47,541 nucleotides of DNA from Gelidibacter sp. (GTDB taxonomy: Bacteria; Bacteroidota; Bacteroidia; Flavobacteriales; Flavobacteriaceae), in contig JAAFHC010000007.1 in the NCBI GenBank assembly GCA_010906935.1, forward strand, positions 1 to 47,541, read 5' to 3'. Shown here one piece after another: positions 1 through 9,628 of this stretch; positions within the stretch are counted from its first letter, which is position 1, and each line of letters opens with the position of its first letter. The notes beneath the pieces were generated by a model. The model had not been told where the DNA came from and made no database searches. It saw only the letters and a list, made by a program, of their open reading frames with translations. The position numbers and the translations under genes were made by a program.

Positions 1-96
1 GGGCTGTAAAACTAAATATGTTCATAAATTTTATTTTCCTCAAAGATAAGCATTTATATTAAATTATTGGTGATTACGGACATACAATTAATTAAT

Positions 97-3000
97 TTAT
101 AAATTTCTATAAAGCTCTAATCTTTCCCAATTAACATCAACTTGTTCTTGGGCTTTATCCAATAGCACTTTTGCCAATTCAGGATTTTCGTTTACAACTC
201 TCGTAAAACGAGTTTCTGTATACATAAATTCACTTAAAGGTGCAGAAGGCGTTTTTGAATCCAGTTTAAATTTCTTTCCTTTTTCAGCCAAAGGATTGAA
301 TCTAAATAATGGCCAATAACCTGTTTCTACAGCTTTTTCTTGGTGTTTGGCTCCGTCTTTTAAATCGTATCCATGTTCCCCACAATGAGAATAAGCAATA
401 ATTAATGATGGTCCCGGATAAGCGGCAGCTTCTTCAATTGCTTTCAAGGTTTGGTTATCTTTTGCGCCAATGGCAATTTGTGCCACATAAACATTTCCAT
501 AAGAAACTGCTTGTAAGGCTAAACTTTTCTTAGAAGTCGTTTTTCCTGAAATTGCGAACTTGGCGCTTGCTCCCATCGGTGTAGATTTAGATGCTTGTCC
601 GCCAGTATTTGAATAAACTTCAGTATCCATCACTAAAATATTAACGTTTTCTCCTGATGAAAATACGTGGTCTAAACCGCCATATCCAATATCATAAGCC
701 CAACCGTCTCCACCAAATATCCAAACAGCTTTTTTACGCAAGTATTCAGAAAGGTTTCTTAGTTTTTTAGCTTCATAAGTATCAATGGTTTCTAAAATTT
801 CATTTAGTTCATCAATTTGATTTATTTTTTGTTCTTTAAGCGTTTCGTTTTCTTCAGCATTATTTAGTATGTTATTTACTATGGTACTGCCTATTTTACT
901 TTCTAAAGATTTTAATAAATCAACTGCTATTTCTTGTTTTTTGGTCAATGCCAATTGCATACCCAAACCAAATTCAGCATTGTCTTCAAATAATGAGTTT
1001 GCCCAAGCTGGTCCGCGACCGTCTTTATTTGTTTTATAAGGCGTTGTTGGTAAATTACCGCCATATATAGATGAACAACCTGTTGCATTTGCAATTAAGA
1101 TACTGTCTCCATATAATTGGGTGATTAATTTAATATATGGGGTTTCACCACAACCGGAACAAGCTCCAGAGAATTCAAATAACGGTTCTAAGAACTGAGA
1201 TCCTTTTACGGTAGATGTTACCAATTCTTTTCTGTCGTAATCAGGTAAATCAATAAAGAAATCCCAATTTACATTTTCTGCTTCTTGCACTTTACGGAAA
1301 TCTGCTAAGTTAATTGCAAAAGTATTTGGTATTTCTTTACTTTCGGCCGGACAAACAGCAACACATAAATCGCAACCTGTACAATCTTGGGGCGAAACCT
1401 GCAATATGTAACTTTCTTTATCGCTATTAAAAGGTCTTCCTTTTGCTGGTATACTTTTTAGTGATTCCGGTGCATTTATCAATAAATCATTTGATACAAC
1501 TTTGGCTCTAATGGCAGCGTGCGGACAAATAGCAACACATTTATTACACTGAGTACAAAGATCTGCATCATCCCAAACTGGCACAAAATCGGCAATTCCA
1601 CGTTTTTCATACTGTGTTGTTCCTGTTGGAAATGTTCCATCTACAGAAAAAGCACTCACAGGCAATGAATCACCTCTACCGGCTAAAATAGTTCCTAAAA
1701 TTTCTTTTACGAAATCATCGGCATTGGCTGTCATCATTGGCGTTAAACCAGCACTATTGGTGGTATGACGAGGGTATTCAACTTTTTGAAGATTTTCCAA
1801 GGACTTATCAACTGCATTAAAATTCATTTGCACAACGTCATCACCTTTATGTGAATATGATTTTACAATGGCATTTTTAATTTTCTTAATTGCTTCGTCT
1901 TTAGGAAGTACGCCTGATATGGCGAAGAAACAAGTTTGTAAAATGGTATTTGTACGTTTACCTAAATCAGCATCTTGAGCTACTTTTGTAGCATCAATTA
2001 CGTAAAATTCGATATCATTATCAATAATTCTACGTTGCATTATACTTGGTAACTCTGTCCAAATCTTATATTTTGAATGAGGGGTGTTCAATAAAAATGT
2101 TCCGCCTTTTTTAATATGTTCTAAAACATCATATTTATAGATAAAGCTTGTTTGATGACAAGCAATAAAATTGGCTTTATTAATTAAATAAGTTGAATAA
2201 ATTGGTTCTGGTCCAAAACGTAAATGTGAAACTGTTTGGGCGCCGGCTTTTTTGGAGTCGTACACAAAATATCCTTGAACATAATTGTCGGTAGTTTCAC
2301 CAATAATTTTAATGGAGTTTTTATTTGCACCTACGGTACCATCTGATCCCAATCCATAAAACATACAGTCGAACGTATCTTTTTTAGTTTTGAAATCTGT
2401 GTCGTAACTTAAACTTGTATTGGTTACATCGTCATTAATACCAATAGTAAAATGATTTTTTGGTGAATTTTCGTCTAATTCATCATAAATTCCTTTAACC
2501 ATAGCAGGCGTAAATTCTTTTGAAGAAAGACCATAACGTCCACCAATTATTGTTGGCATATAGTCTCCCATTTCAACAAATGCAGTGACAACGTCTAAAT
2601 ATAAAGGTTCACCAATACTTCCTGGTTCTTTTGTTCTGTCTAAAACCGCAATTTTTTTAGCTGTTTTAGGAATATTTTCGATAAAATCATATACTGAGAA
2701 CGGACGGTATAAACGAACGATTAAAGCACCAACTTTTTCGCCATTTTCAACCAAAGTGTCAATGGTTTCTCTAATTGGTCCATCACCGGAACCCATTACT
2801 ATGATTACTTTTTCAGCCTCTGGATGACCAATATAGTAGAACAAACTGTATCTTCTGCCAGTATGTTTATAAAATTCGTCCATTGTTTTTTGAACAATTC
2901 CAGGAACATTTTGGTAGAAAGTATTGGCAGCTTCACGTGCCTGAAAGAAAACATCAGGATTTTGGGCTGTTCCTCTTATTACTGGATTATCTGGATCTAA

Positions 3001-3627
3001 TGAATTTTTTCTGTGTTTCATTACCTCTTCTTCCGGCATCATTGCTTTAATGACATCATCAGGAATTCCATTAATTTTGGCAATTTCATGAGAAGTTCTA
3101 AATCCGTCAAAAATATTTAAAAAAGGAACCCTGCTTTTTAAGGCAGAAACTTGTGATATCAATGCAAAATCGTGTGCTTCTTGAACTGAACCCGCAAACA
3201 ACATAGAGAACCCAGTTGCACGAGTTGCCATAACATCTGAATGGTCCCCAAAAATTGACAAAGCATGTGTTGCAACCGTTCTTGCAGCCACATGTATTAC
3301 GGCTGGCAATAATTCACCGGCAATTTTATACATATTAGGAATCATTAACAACAATCCCTGCGATGCCGTAAATGTTGTTGTTAAGGCGCCTCCCTGAAGT
3401 GAGCCGTGAACAGCTCCTGCTGCACCGCCTTCACTTTGCATTTCAACAATTCTAGGAATGTTGCCCCAAATATTCGTTTGGCCATTTGAACTGTACACCT
3501 CCGCGTGTTCACCCATTGGTGATGACGGCGTGATTGGGTAAATTGCACAAACCTCATTCGTTTTGTGAGCAATGATCGCTACTGCTTCATTAGCATCACA
3601 AATTAGTTTTACACTTTCTTGTTTCAT
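97..3627 (-). CDS. nifJ: pyruvate:ferredoxin (flavodoxin) oxidoreductase
   Basis: 1176 aa ORF; YPITPSSPMGEHAE N-terminus, two CxxCxxC..CP ferredoxin clusters (CTQCNKCVAICPHAAIRA, CTGCDLCVAVCPAESKE), SGACSGCGETPYIKL and TPP-binding GGDGWAYDIGYGGLDHV. Confidence 0.97.
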   Translation of the reverse strand: MKQESVKLICDANEAVAIIAHKTNEVCAIYPITPSSPMGEHAEVYSSNGQTNIWGNIPRIVEMQSEGGAAGAVHGSLQGGALTTTFTASQGLLLMIPNMYKIAGELLPAVIHVAARTVATHALSIFGDHSDVMATRATGFSMLFAGSVQEAHDFALISQVSALKSRVPFLNIFDGFRTSHEIAKINGIPDDVIKAMMPEEEVMKHRKNSLDPDNPVIRGTAQNPDVFFQAREAANTFYQNVPGIVQKTMDEFYKHTGRRYSLFYYIGHPEAEKVIIVMGSGDGPIRETIDTLVENGEKVGALIVRLYRPFSVYDFIENIPKTAKKIAVLDRTKEPGSIGEPLYLDVVTAFVEMGDYMPTIIGGRYGLSSKEFTPAMVKGIYDELDENSPKNHFTIGINDDVTNTSLSYDTDFKTKKDTFDCMFYGLGSDGTVGANKNSIKIIGETTDNYVQGYFVYDSKKAGAQTVSHLRFGPEPIYSTYLINKANFIACHQTSFIYKYDVLEHIKKGGTFLLNTPHSKYKIWTELPSIMQRRIIDNDIEFYVIDATKVAQDADLGKRTNTILQTCFFAISGVLPKDEAIKKIKNAIVKSYSHKGDDVVQMNFNAVDKSLENLQKVEYPRHTTNSAGLTPMMTANADDFVKEILGTILAGRGDSLPVSAFSVDGTFPTGTTQYEKRGIADFVPVWDDADLCTQCNKCVAICPHAAIRAKVVSNDLLINAPESLKSIPAKGRPFNSDKESYILQVSPQDCTGCDLCVAVCPAESKEIPNTFAINLADFRKVQEAENVNWDFFIDLPDYDRKELVTSTVKGSQFLEPLFEFSGACSGCGETPYIKLITQLYGDSILIANATGCSSIYGGNLPTTPYKTNKDGRGPAWANSLFEDNAEFGLGMQLALTKKQEIAVDLLKSLESKIGSTIVNNILNNAEENETLKEQKINQIDELNEILETIDTYEAKKLRNLSEYLRKKAVWIFGGDGWAYDIGYGGLDHVFSSGENVNILVMDTEVYSNTGGQASKSTPMGASAKFAISGKTTSKKSLALQAVSYGNVYVAQIAIGAKDNQTLKAIEEAAAYPGPSLIIAYSHCGEHGYDLKDGAKHQEKAVETGYWPLFRFNPLAEKGKKFKLDSKTPSAPLSEFMYTETRFTRVVNENPELAKVLLDKAQEQVDVNWERLELYRNL

Positions 3628-4105
3628 TTTATTTTATATTTACGCTGAAAATATTTATTGAATAAAGTTTTTTTGATTTCCTTTATTCTATAAATAATTT
3701 AATTAACTATTCTAAATTTATGGTGTAAAACTATGGTAATAAAGTATTATTTATAATGATATATGTCAGCAAATTAGGCGATAAAATTATTTAGAATTGA
3801 TATAAACACCTCCCTTAAAATATTGATTTTAATTGCATTAAAAATATTTTTTATTGTCGAAAATTGAAGTGTGCAATATTTGTAACGTTTTAAAATGGAA
3901 AATTTCTTCCGATTCAGAGATCACAAATTGGGAATTTTATAGAATTGACTATTTTAATGCAGATTTATAGGGAAATGAGAATAAATGTATGGCTAAATCT
4001 ATGATTACGTAAATAGTGATAATTTTTAATGCATAAAATGAACTTTCAGCTTATAAAAAGGAAACCAAAATATGCAAGACTGTATCGGGAAAAATTTCGC
4101 AAATA

Positions 4106-5395
4106 TTAAGGAAAGAAGCTGCTTTTTACAGCATTTAAATAGCGTTCTCGGGCAAATTTATGTTCCACAATTTCTGGAATTGCCTCATTATTAAAATTTG
4201 GAATCCACTTTTTGATGTAATTAAATTCAGGATCAAATTTTTGCTGTTGTGTTGTTGGATTGAATACCCTAAAATAAGGCGCCGAATCACATCCTGTGCC
4301 TGCAACCCATTGCCAATTTCCATTATTTGAAGACAATTCAAAATCGAGCAATTTTTCGGCGAAATACGCTTCTCCCCAACGCCAGTCTATTAAAAGGTGT
4401 TTACACAAAAAACTTGCCGTGATCATTCGAACGCGATTGTGCATATAACCGGTTTTGTTTAATTGTCGCATTCCCGCATCAACTATTGGATAGCCTGTTT
4501 TGCCTTCGCACCACATTTTAAATTCAGCCTCATTATTTCTCCAGGGAATAAAATTGTATTTCGATTTAAAGTTTTCATTGACCACTTTCGGATAATGAAA
4601 AAGGATTTGCATAAAAAATTCACGCCAAATCAATTCACTCAAGTAAATTTGATTGGTTTTATTGGCATAATTTACCAATTTACGCACACTTATTGTCCCA
4701 AAACGTAAAAACACAGAAGCATTAGACGTTTCAACGGATGGAATATCTCGCACATCTTGGTATTGTTTTATACATTTAGAATTGGATGGCAATACTTTGA
4801 TGCTGCTTTCAGCAAAACCAATGCTCTTTAAAGAAGGAAATGTTAAACGCGATTTGAAAAAATGATCTTTTAAAATTTCAGATTTGTATTCAATTGGTGG
4901 ATTGGAATGATATTTTTCTAGCCATTTATTTTTATAGGGCGTGAAAACACTGTACGGCAATCCGTCGGCTTTTACTATTTCAACTTCCTCAAAAATAACC
5001 TGATCCTTAAATGTATAACATTCAATATTTTTTTGTGTACAAAGCAACTTTATTTTCTCATCTCGTTCATTTGCATAAGGCTCATAATCTTTATTAAAAA
5101 ATACATTTTTTACGTCAAATTCTTCAAAAACAGTCTTCCAAATTTCAGTCAGATTTCCTTCTTTTACATACAATGAAACGTTGATTTTTGCTAATTTACT
5201 GTGAATGTTTTTTAAAGTTTCATAAATAAAATTTACCCTAGGATCGTTATTTGGCAATTCAGTTAAAATAGCTTCATCAAAAATAAATAATGGCAATACC
5301 GGATATTCAGAATTTAACGCATGAAACAATGCGCAATTATCTTCCAATCTTAAATCGCGGCGAAACCAAAAAACAGAAACTTCCTCTTTAATCAT
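4106..5395 (-). CDS. phrB: cryptochrome/deoxyribodipyrimidine photolyase family protein
   Basis: 429 aa; VFWFRRDLRLEDNCAL N-terminus, GYPIVDAGMRQLNKTGYMHNRVRMITASFL and DFELSSNNGNWQWVAGTGCDSAPYFRVFNP FAD-binding motifs. Confidence 0.95.
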   Translation of the reverse strand: MIKEEVSVFWFRRDLRLEDNCALFHALNSEYPVLPLFIFDEAILTELPNNDPRVNFIYETLKNIHSKLAKINVSLYVKEGNLTEIWKTVFEEFDVKNVFFNKDYEPYANERDEKIKLLCTQKNIECYTFKDQVIFEEVEIVKADGLPYSVFTPYKNKWLEKYHSNPPIEYKSEILKDHFFKSRLTFPSLKSIGFAESSIKVLPSNSKCIKQYQDVRDIPSVETSNASVFLRFGTISVRKLVNYANKTNQIYLSELIWREFFMQILFHYPKVVNENFKSKYNFIPWRNNEAEFKMWCEGKTGYPIVDAGMRQLNKTGYMHNRVRMITASFLCKHLLIDWRWGEAYFAEKLLDFELSSNNGNWQWVAGTGCDSAPYFRVFNPTTQQQKFDPEFNYIKKWIPNFNNEAIPEIVEHKFARERYLNAVKSSFFP

Positions 5396-6096
5396 CCTAA
5401 TTCAACAGTTTTTTTATTGAATTTCTTTTTGAAAAATTCTATTAAAAGTATGCTAGGATACAGCATATTAAAAGCATAAACAGCATCTTCAATAGGAATG
5501 GTAAACAATCGAATATTTAAATTTTCATTGTTATTATACCAAACAACTTCATTTTCAATAAAACTTCCGGTTAAAATGCCATTCACCATAAAAAATGGAA
5601 TAAGTATGATGAGAAAAGTGATGAAAAATTGAGATAATACGGGTGTCTTCTTCCACAATGAAAATACCATTAATAAAATAAAAACAATTAAAGTAACCGT
5701 TGTGTATTTTTTTGGATAGGCATAAAACAATACAATAATCGCTATAATCAATAAGACAATGCTGATGTATTTGGTTAATTTATCAGACAATTTTGTATTT
5801 TTAAAAAAATATAGAAATGCATAATGGGTAAAAATACTGGCATAAGGAATGCATATAAAAAATAAAATTTCCTCAATGGGTAAACCCGCCAAATTTAAAC
5901 CGATATGATAATCTGGATTGAATCCCCAAACACCTATACGAGTAAAAATGATATCCCAAACAATGAAAAAGATTCCTACAATGGAAATGGAGAGAAAAAC
6001 AGATTTCCATAACCGTATAAAATGCATTTTTTTCTCAAAACTATACACAAAAGGAACAATAAATGAGGCTATATTTAAAATTAAATAAAGACTCAT
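5392..6096 (-). CDS. crtYcd: lycopene cyclase domain protein (fused heterodimer-type)
   Basis: 234 aa multi-TM protein with duplicated LPIEEILFF / IPIEDAVYAF-type motifs; inside crt operon; 4 nt overlap with the photolyase gene. Confidence 0.85.
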   Translation of the reverse strand: MSLYLILNIASFIVPFVYSFEKKMHFIRLWKSVFLSISIVGIFFIVWDIIFTRIGVWGFNPDYHIGLNLAGLPIEEILFFICIPYASIFTHYAFLYFFKNTKLSDKLTKYISIVLLIIAIIVLFYAYPKKYTTVTLIVFILLMVFSLWKKTPVLSQFFITFLIILIPFFMVNGILTGSFIENEVVWYNNNENLNIRLFTIPIEDAVYAFNMLYPSILLIEFFKKKFNKKTVELG

Positions 6097-6536
6097 TATA
6101 TTTTAAAATATTTGAAAGGCACAAATAACATCCCAAAACACTCGCCTTCTTCTTTACCTAAATGTTTGTGGTGCACTTTATGCGCTTTTCGTAAACCTAT
6201 AAAATACTTGTTATTTGTTTTGTTAAACCATTTAAAACGTTTGTGAATTAACACATCATGAACCAAAAAATAAGACATACCATAAAACATTATTCCCAAA
6301 CCAATAAAAAACCGATAGTTTAAGCCGCCTTCTAAACCAAAGTAAAATAATAAAATGCTTGGTATAGCGAAAATGACAAAAAATACATCGTTTCGCTCAA
6401 ACCAATTTTGATATCTGGGCTGGTGATGGTCTTCATGGAAATACCACAAAAATCCGTGCATTACAAATTTATGCGTTAACCAAGTCACACATTCCATCAA
6501 TAGAAACGTTACCATTGTAATAAGTAAAAACATCAT
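6096..6536 (-). CDS. crtZ: beta-carotene hydroxylase (fatty acid hydroxylase superfamily)
   Basis: 146 aa; histidine motifs HKFVMHG, HEDHH, HDVLIHKR, HKVHHKH. Confidence 0.9.
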   Translation of the reverse strand: MMFLLITMVTFLLMECVTWLTHKFVMHGFLWYFHEDHHQPRYQNWFERNDVFFVIFAIPSILLFYFGLEGGLNYRFFIGLGIMFYGMSYFLVHDVLIHKRFKWFNKTNNKYFIGLRKAHKVHHKHLGKEEGECFGMLFVPFKYFKI

Positions 6537-7027
6537 ATTTTAGTGGACAATAATTTAATTTGAGTTGTTTGATTTTTAGTGATACTTTTAACCAACAAAA
6601 TATTTTCTAATATTTTATGCTTAAATTTCTTATTTAAATCGCTCTTTTCCATTACTTTAACAATTGTCGAAAAATCTTCTTCAATATTGCTATGATAGTT
6701 TAAAAAGTTTGGCAATTCATTTTGAAACACAAAACGTAAATACCTCATTTCAATATTTGATTTATTTTCCTGAATCAATTGATCTAAAGCAGTTTTACCT
6801 TTTTTGAAATAATTGTATTTCGACATTGGAAATTTCACATATTTGGCCTTCATAAAAAGCATGGCCGCATAATATGCTTTCGACGCTGGATCCTCTTCAT
6901 TTTTCAATAATTTCATTTGCAACTCGGCTTCTTCCATTGAATTAATTCTGGGAAACTGATTTCTCACATCTTCTAAAACTGATGCCTGCAATGAATTCAT
7001 CATAAAAAAGAAAATAATTAATTTCAT
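6533..7027 (-). CDS. hypothetical secreted protein in carotenoid operon
   Basis: 164 aa ORF with putative signal peptide, overlapping the crtZ start by 4 nt. Confidence 0.7.
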   Translation of the reverse strand: MKLIIFFFMMNSLQASVLEDVRNQFPRINSMEEAELQMKLLKNEEDPASKAYYAAMLFMKAKYVKFPMSKYNYFKKGKTALDQLIQENKSNIEMRYLRFVFQNELPNFLNYHSNIEEDFSTIVKVMEKSDLNKKFKHKILENILLVKSITKNQTTQIKLLSTKI

Positions 7028-7134
7028 CTGTTTAAATTTTATTTTTTAGCGGAACAGATGATGCCTGCCTGCCGTTAGGTTGGTTCGCCAATAATTATTC
7101 CTTTGTGTTTCAGAATTTGTTATGCTCGTTTCAT
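7025..7134 (-). repeat. start-codon-proximal intergenic repeat, copy R1
   Basis: Minus strand ATGAAACGAGCATAACAAATTCTG...GGCGAACC...CATCTGTTCCGCTAAAAAATAAAATTTAAACAGATG; ends at the start codon of 6533..7027. Confidence 0.88.
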
Positions 7135-7143
7135 TTAGTAAAA

Positions 7144-7983
7144 TTACATCAAATTTAGCTTAAAAACGACAAACGACCGGGCCAGCAAACTAATTTTAAC
7201 CGGATTTGAAATTCTGATTCGCGTATTCATTATTTTTTCTGAAGGCGTTCCTTTCAATTTTCTTAACAAGCCTTTGTAATAAATATAAGCTGTATAAACC
7301 CCAAACTTTGCCTCCATAGGCAATAACTTTATGCCTTTATAGGCTTCTTCAAAATCGTGTTCTATTTCTTCTATGATTTTGTTTTTTGAAGTTAAATCTA
7401 ATGATTGTAAATTTATCCCCGGAAAATAAGAACGGTTCAATACTTCATAATCGTCTTTTAAATCACGCAAGAAATTTACTTTTTGAAAGGCCGAACCCAA
7501 ACTCATAGCATAACTTTTTAGGTTTTCATACTTTTCATTATCGCCATCAACAAAAACTTTCAAACACATTAAACCAACAACATCGGCCGATCCATAAATG
7601 TAAGCATTGTATTCTTCTTCCGTATTATACTCGGCTTTATTTAAATCAAGCTTCATGCTTTTTAAAAAAGCCTGAATTAATTCATCATCTATATTGTATT
7701 TTTTAACCGTTAACTGAAAACAGTTTAGAATCGGATTTAAACTAATTCCAGAATTATAGGCTTTATAATATTCGCGTTCAAACTCATTTATCAACTCGTT
7801 TTTGTCAAAATCGTGAAAGGAATCGACAATTTCATCAGCAAACCTCACAAAAGCATAAATGCCATAAATAGCCTCCCTAATTTTTGGAGCCAACATATTT
7901 ACCGCCAATGAAAAAGAGGTGCTGTATTGTTTTGTAACAATTTTGCTGCACAAAAACGAAGTTTCGTCAAAAATCTGTTTCAT
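7144..7983 (-). CDS. crtB: phytoene synthase (squalene/phytoene synthase family)
   Basis: 279 aa; YAFVRFADEIVDSFHDFD (DxxxD) and QKVNFLRDLKDDYE motifs. Confidence 0.95.
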   Translation of the reverse strand: MKQIFDETSFLCSKIVTKQYSTSFSLAVNMLAPKIREAIYGIYAFVRFADEIVDSFHDFDKNELINEFEREYYKAYNSGISLNPILNCFQLTVKKYNIDDELIQAFLKSMKLDLNKAEYNTEEEYNAYIYGSADVVGLMCLKVFVDGDNEKYENLKSYAMSLGSAFQKVNFLRDLKDDYEVLNRSYFPGINLQSLDLTSKNKIIEEIEHDFEEAYKGIKLLPMEAKFGVYTAYIYYKGLLRKLKGTPSEKIMNTRIRISNPVKISLLARSFVVFKLNLM

Positions 7984-8037
7984 TAAAAATATTTTTAGTT
8001 AGTAATGGTTTTCAATAAAAGTTTAAATGCTGTTTTT

Positions 8038-8129
8038 CATCTGTTTAAATTTTATTTTTTTAGCGGTAACAGCTGCAGTTCGCCAATAATCATTCCTTTG
8101 TGTATCAAAATTTGTTATGCTCGTTTCAT
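8038..8129 (-). repeat. start-codon-proximal intergenic repeat, copy R2 (short form)
   Basis: Minus strand ATGAAACGAGCATAACAAATTTTGATACACAAAGGAATGATTATTGGCGAACTGCAGCTGTTACCGCTAAAAAAATAAAATTTAAACAGATG between crtI and crtB. Confidence 0.88.
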
Positions 8130-9575
8130 TAATAATTCTGACACAATTTTTCCCGAAATAATTGCAGGTGGAACGCCAGGTCCGGGCACTGTTAACTGTC
8201 CTGTAAAAAATAAATTCTTCACCTTTTTACTTTGTATTTTTGGTCTCAAAAAAGCGGTTTGCATCAATGTATTTGCCAATCCGTATGCATTTCCTTTAAA
8301 TGAATTATAATCTTTCACAAAATCGTTAACACAATACGAATCTTTAAATATAATAAAATCTTTTATATTTTGATCGGTCAATTTTTCAAGTCGATCAATT
8401 ATTACTTGGAAATATTCTTCACGTATCTCTGGAATGTCGGTTATACCAGGCGCGATCGGAATTAAAAAAGTAGCCGCTTCAAAACCATTTGGAGCAAAAC
8501 TATCATCGGTAATACTTGGGAAACTTCCGTAAAATAGCGGATCTTTTGGCCATTGCGGCGTGTCATAAATCTCTACTGCATGCTTATCGAAATTTGAATC
8601 AAAAAATAAGGTATGATGCGAAACATTTTTTAATTTTTTGCTGAACCCAACATAAAATAATAAGGCCGAAGGTGCAAAAGTTCTTTTATTCCAATATTTT
8701 TCTGAATACATTCTGTATTTTTCATCCAACAATGTTTCCGAATGGTGATAATCTGCTCCGCTTACAACAAAATCTGCTGCCATAAACTGGTCATTTACCT
8801 GAACACCTTTTACAATTCCATTTTTAACAACAATTTTGTCAACGATTTGGTTTGTTTCAATTTTAACGCCCAATTCCTTTGCCAAGGTCACAAAACCTTT
8901 AACCACTTCATACATCCCTCCTTTTGGATGCCAAGTTCCCAAACCAAAATCGGCATAATTCATAAAACTGTAAAAACTTGGTGTATTTGATGGTTTTGCA
9001 CCCAAAAATAACACAGGAAACTCTAAAATTTGAATTAATTTTTCACTTTTAATATGTCCGCGAACTTCCGTACTGATGCTTTTAAAAAACTGGTTTACAT
9101 TGACCAGGGTTTGAAATGTCACCAATTCTGTCATGGAGTTTCCAGGTTTATAAACTAAATTATTCACTGCAACTTCATAATTGAATTTTGCGGCTTTTAA
9201 AAATTTCTTCAGATAAACGGAGCTTCCTTTTTCCTCATTTTCGAAAACCTGATAGATTTCTTCAATCTTATCTGAAATAAGCAACGAATCAAGTCGGTCA
9301 AAATAAACCTGATAAGCTGGAGCCAATTTCTCCAAATCGTAAAAGTCGGATGGTTTTTTGTTGAAATCGGTAAAGAATTTTTCAAAAACATCGGGCATCC
9401 AATACCAAGTTGGACCAATGTCAAATTTAAATCCCTCTTTAGTAAACAGCCTGGCCCTACCACCAACGCTGCTGTTTTTCTCAAGCATAGTCACTTCATA
9501 ACCTGCTTTTGCCAAGTAGCAAGAAGCTGATATTGATGAAAATCCCGAGCCTATGATAATAATTTTTTTCTTCAT
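8115..9575 (-). CDS. crtI: phytoene desaturase (CrtI family)
   Basis: FAD-binding KKKIIIIGSGFSSISASCYLAKAGYEVTMLEKN; C-terminal GQLTVPGPGVPPAIISGKIVSE. The track start at 9614 includes a likely non-native leader; MKKK at 9575 is the probable start. Confidence 0.93.
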   Translation of the reverse strand: MKKKIIIIGSGFSSISASCYLAKAGYEVTMLEKNSSVGGRARLFTKEGFKFDIGPTWYWMPDVFEKFFTDFNKKPSDFYDLEKLAPAYQVYFDRLDSLLISDKIEEIYQVFENEEKGSSVYLKKFLKAAKFNYEVAVNNLVYKPGNSMTELVTFQTLVNVNQFFKSISTEVRGHIKSEKLIQILEFPVLFLGAKPSNTPSFYSFMNYADFGLGTWHPKGGMYEVVKGFVTLAKELGVKIETNQIVDKIVVKNGIVKGVQVNDQFMAADFVVSGADYHHSETLLDEKYRMYSEKYWNKRTFAPSALLFYVGFSKKLKNVSHHTLFFDSNFDKHAVEIYDTPQWPKDPLFYGSFPSITDDSFAPNGFEAATFLIPIAPGITDIPEIREEYFQVIIDRLEKLTDQNIKDFIIFKDSYCVNDFVKDYNSFKGNAYGLANTLMQTAFLRPKIQSKKVKNLFFTGQLTVPGPGVPPAIISGKIVSELLMKRA

Positions 9576-9584
9576 TTTGTGCAA

Positions 9585-9615
9585 CAAATATACTAATATG
9601 TTAAACAAAAACAAA
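9585..9615 (-). promoter_or_regulatory. putative crtI-operon promoter (TTTG-N19-TATATTTG)
   Basis: Minus strand reads TTTG TTTTTGTTTAACATATTAG TATATTTG just upstream of crtI, matching the Bacteroidetes TTG/TAnnTTTG consensus. Confidence 0.6.
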
Positions 9616-9628
9616 TTATTTCAAAAAA

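Noticed and set aside
2585-2827. 80 aa plus-strand ORF antisense to nifJ
   Set aside because: Fully antisense to a strong gene; no recognisable motif. The same reasoning applies to the other antisense short ORFs in the track (e.g. 4463, 8742, 11252, 12942, 17475, 22009, 26411, 34045, 46341).
3640-4100. Possible RNA gene between nifJ and the photolyase
   Set aside because: AT-rich sequence without convincing tRNA or stable RNA structure by eye.
8005-8310. 101 aa plus-strand ORF across the crtI end and repeat R2
   Set aside because: Antisense to crtI and repeat; not supported.
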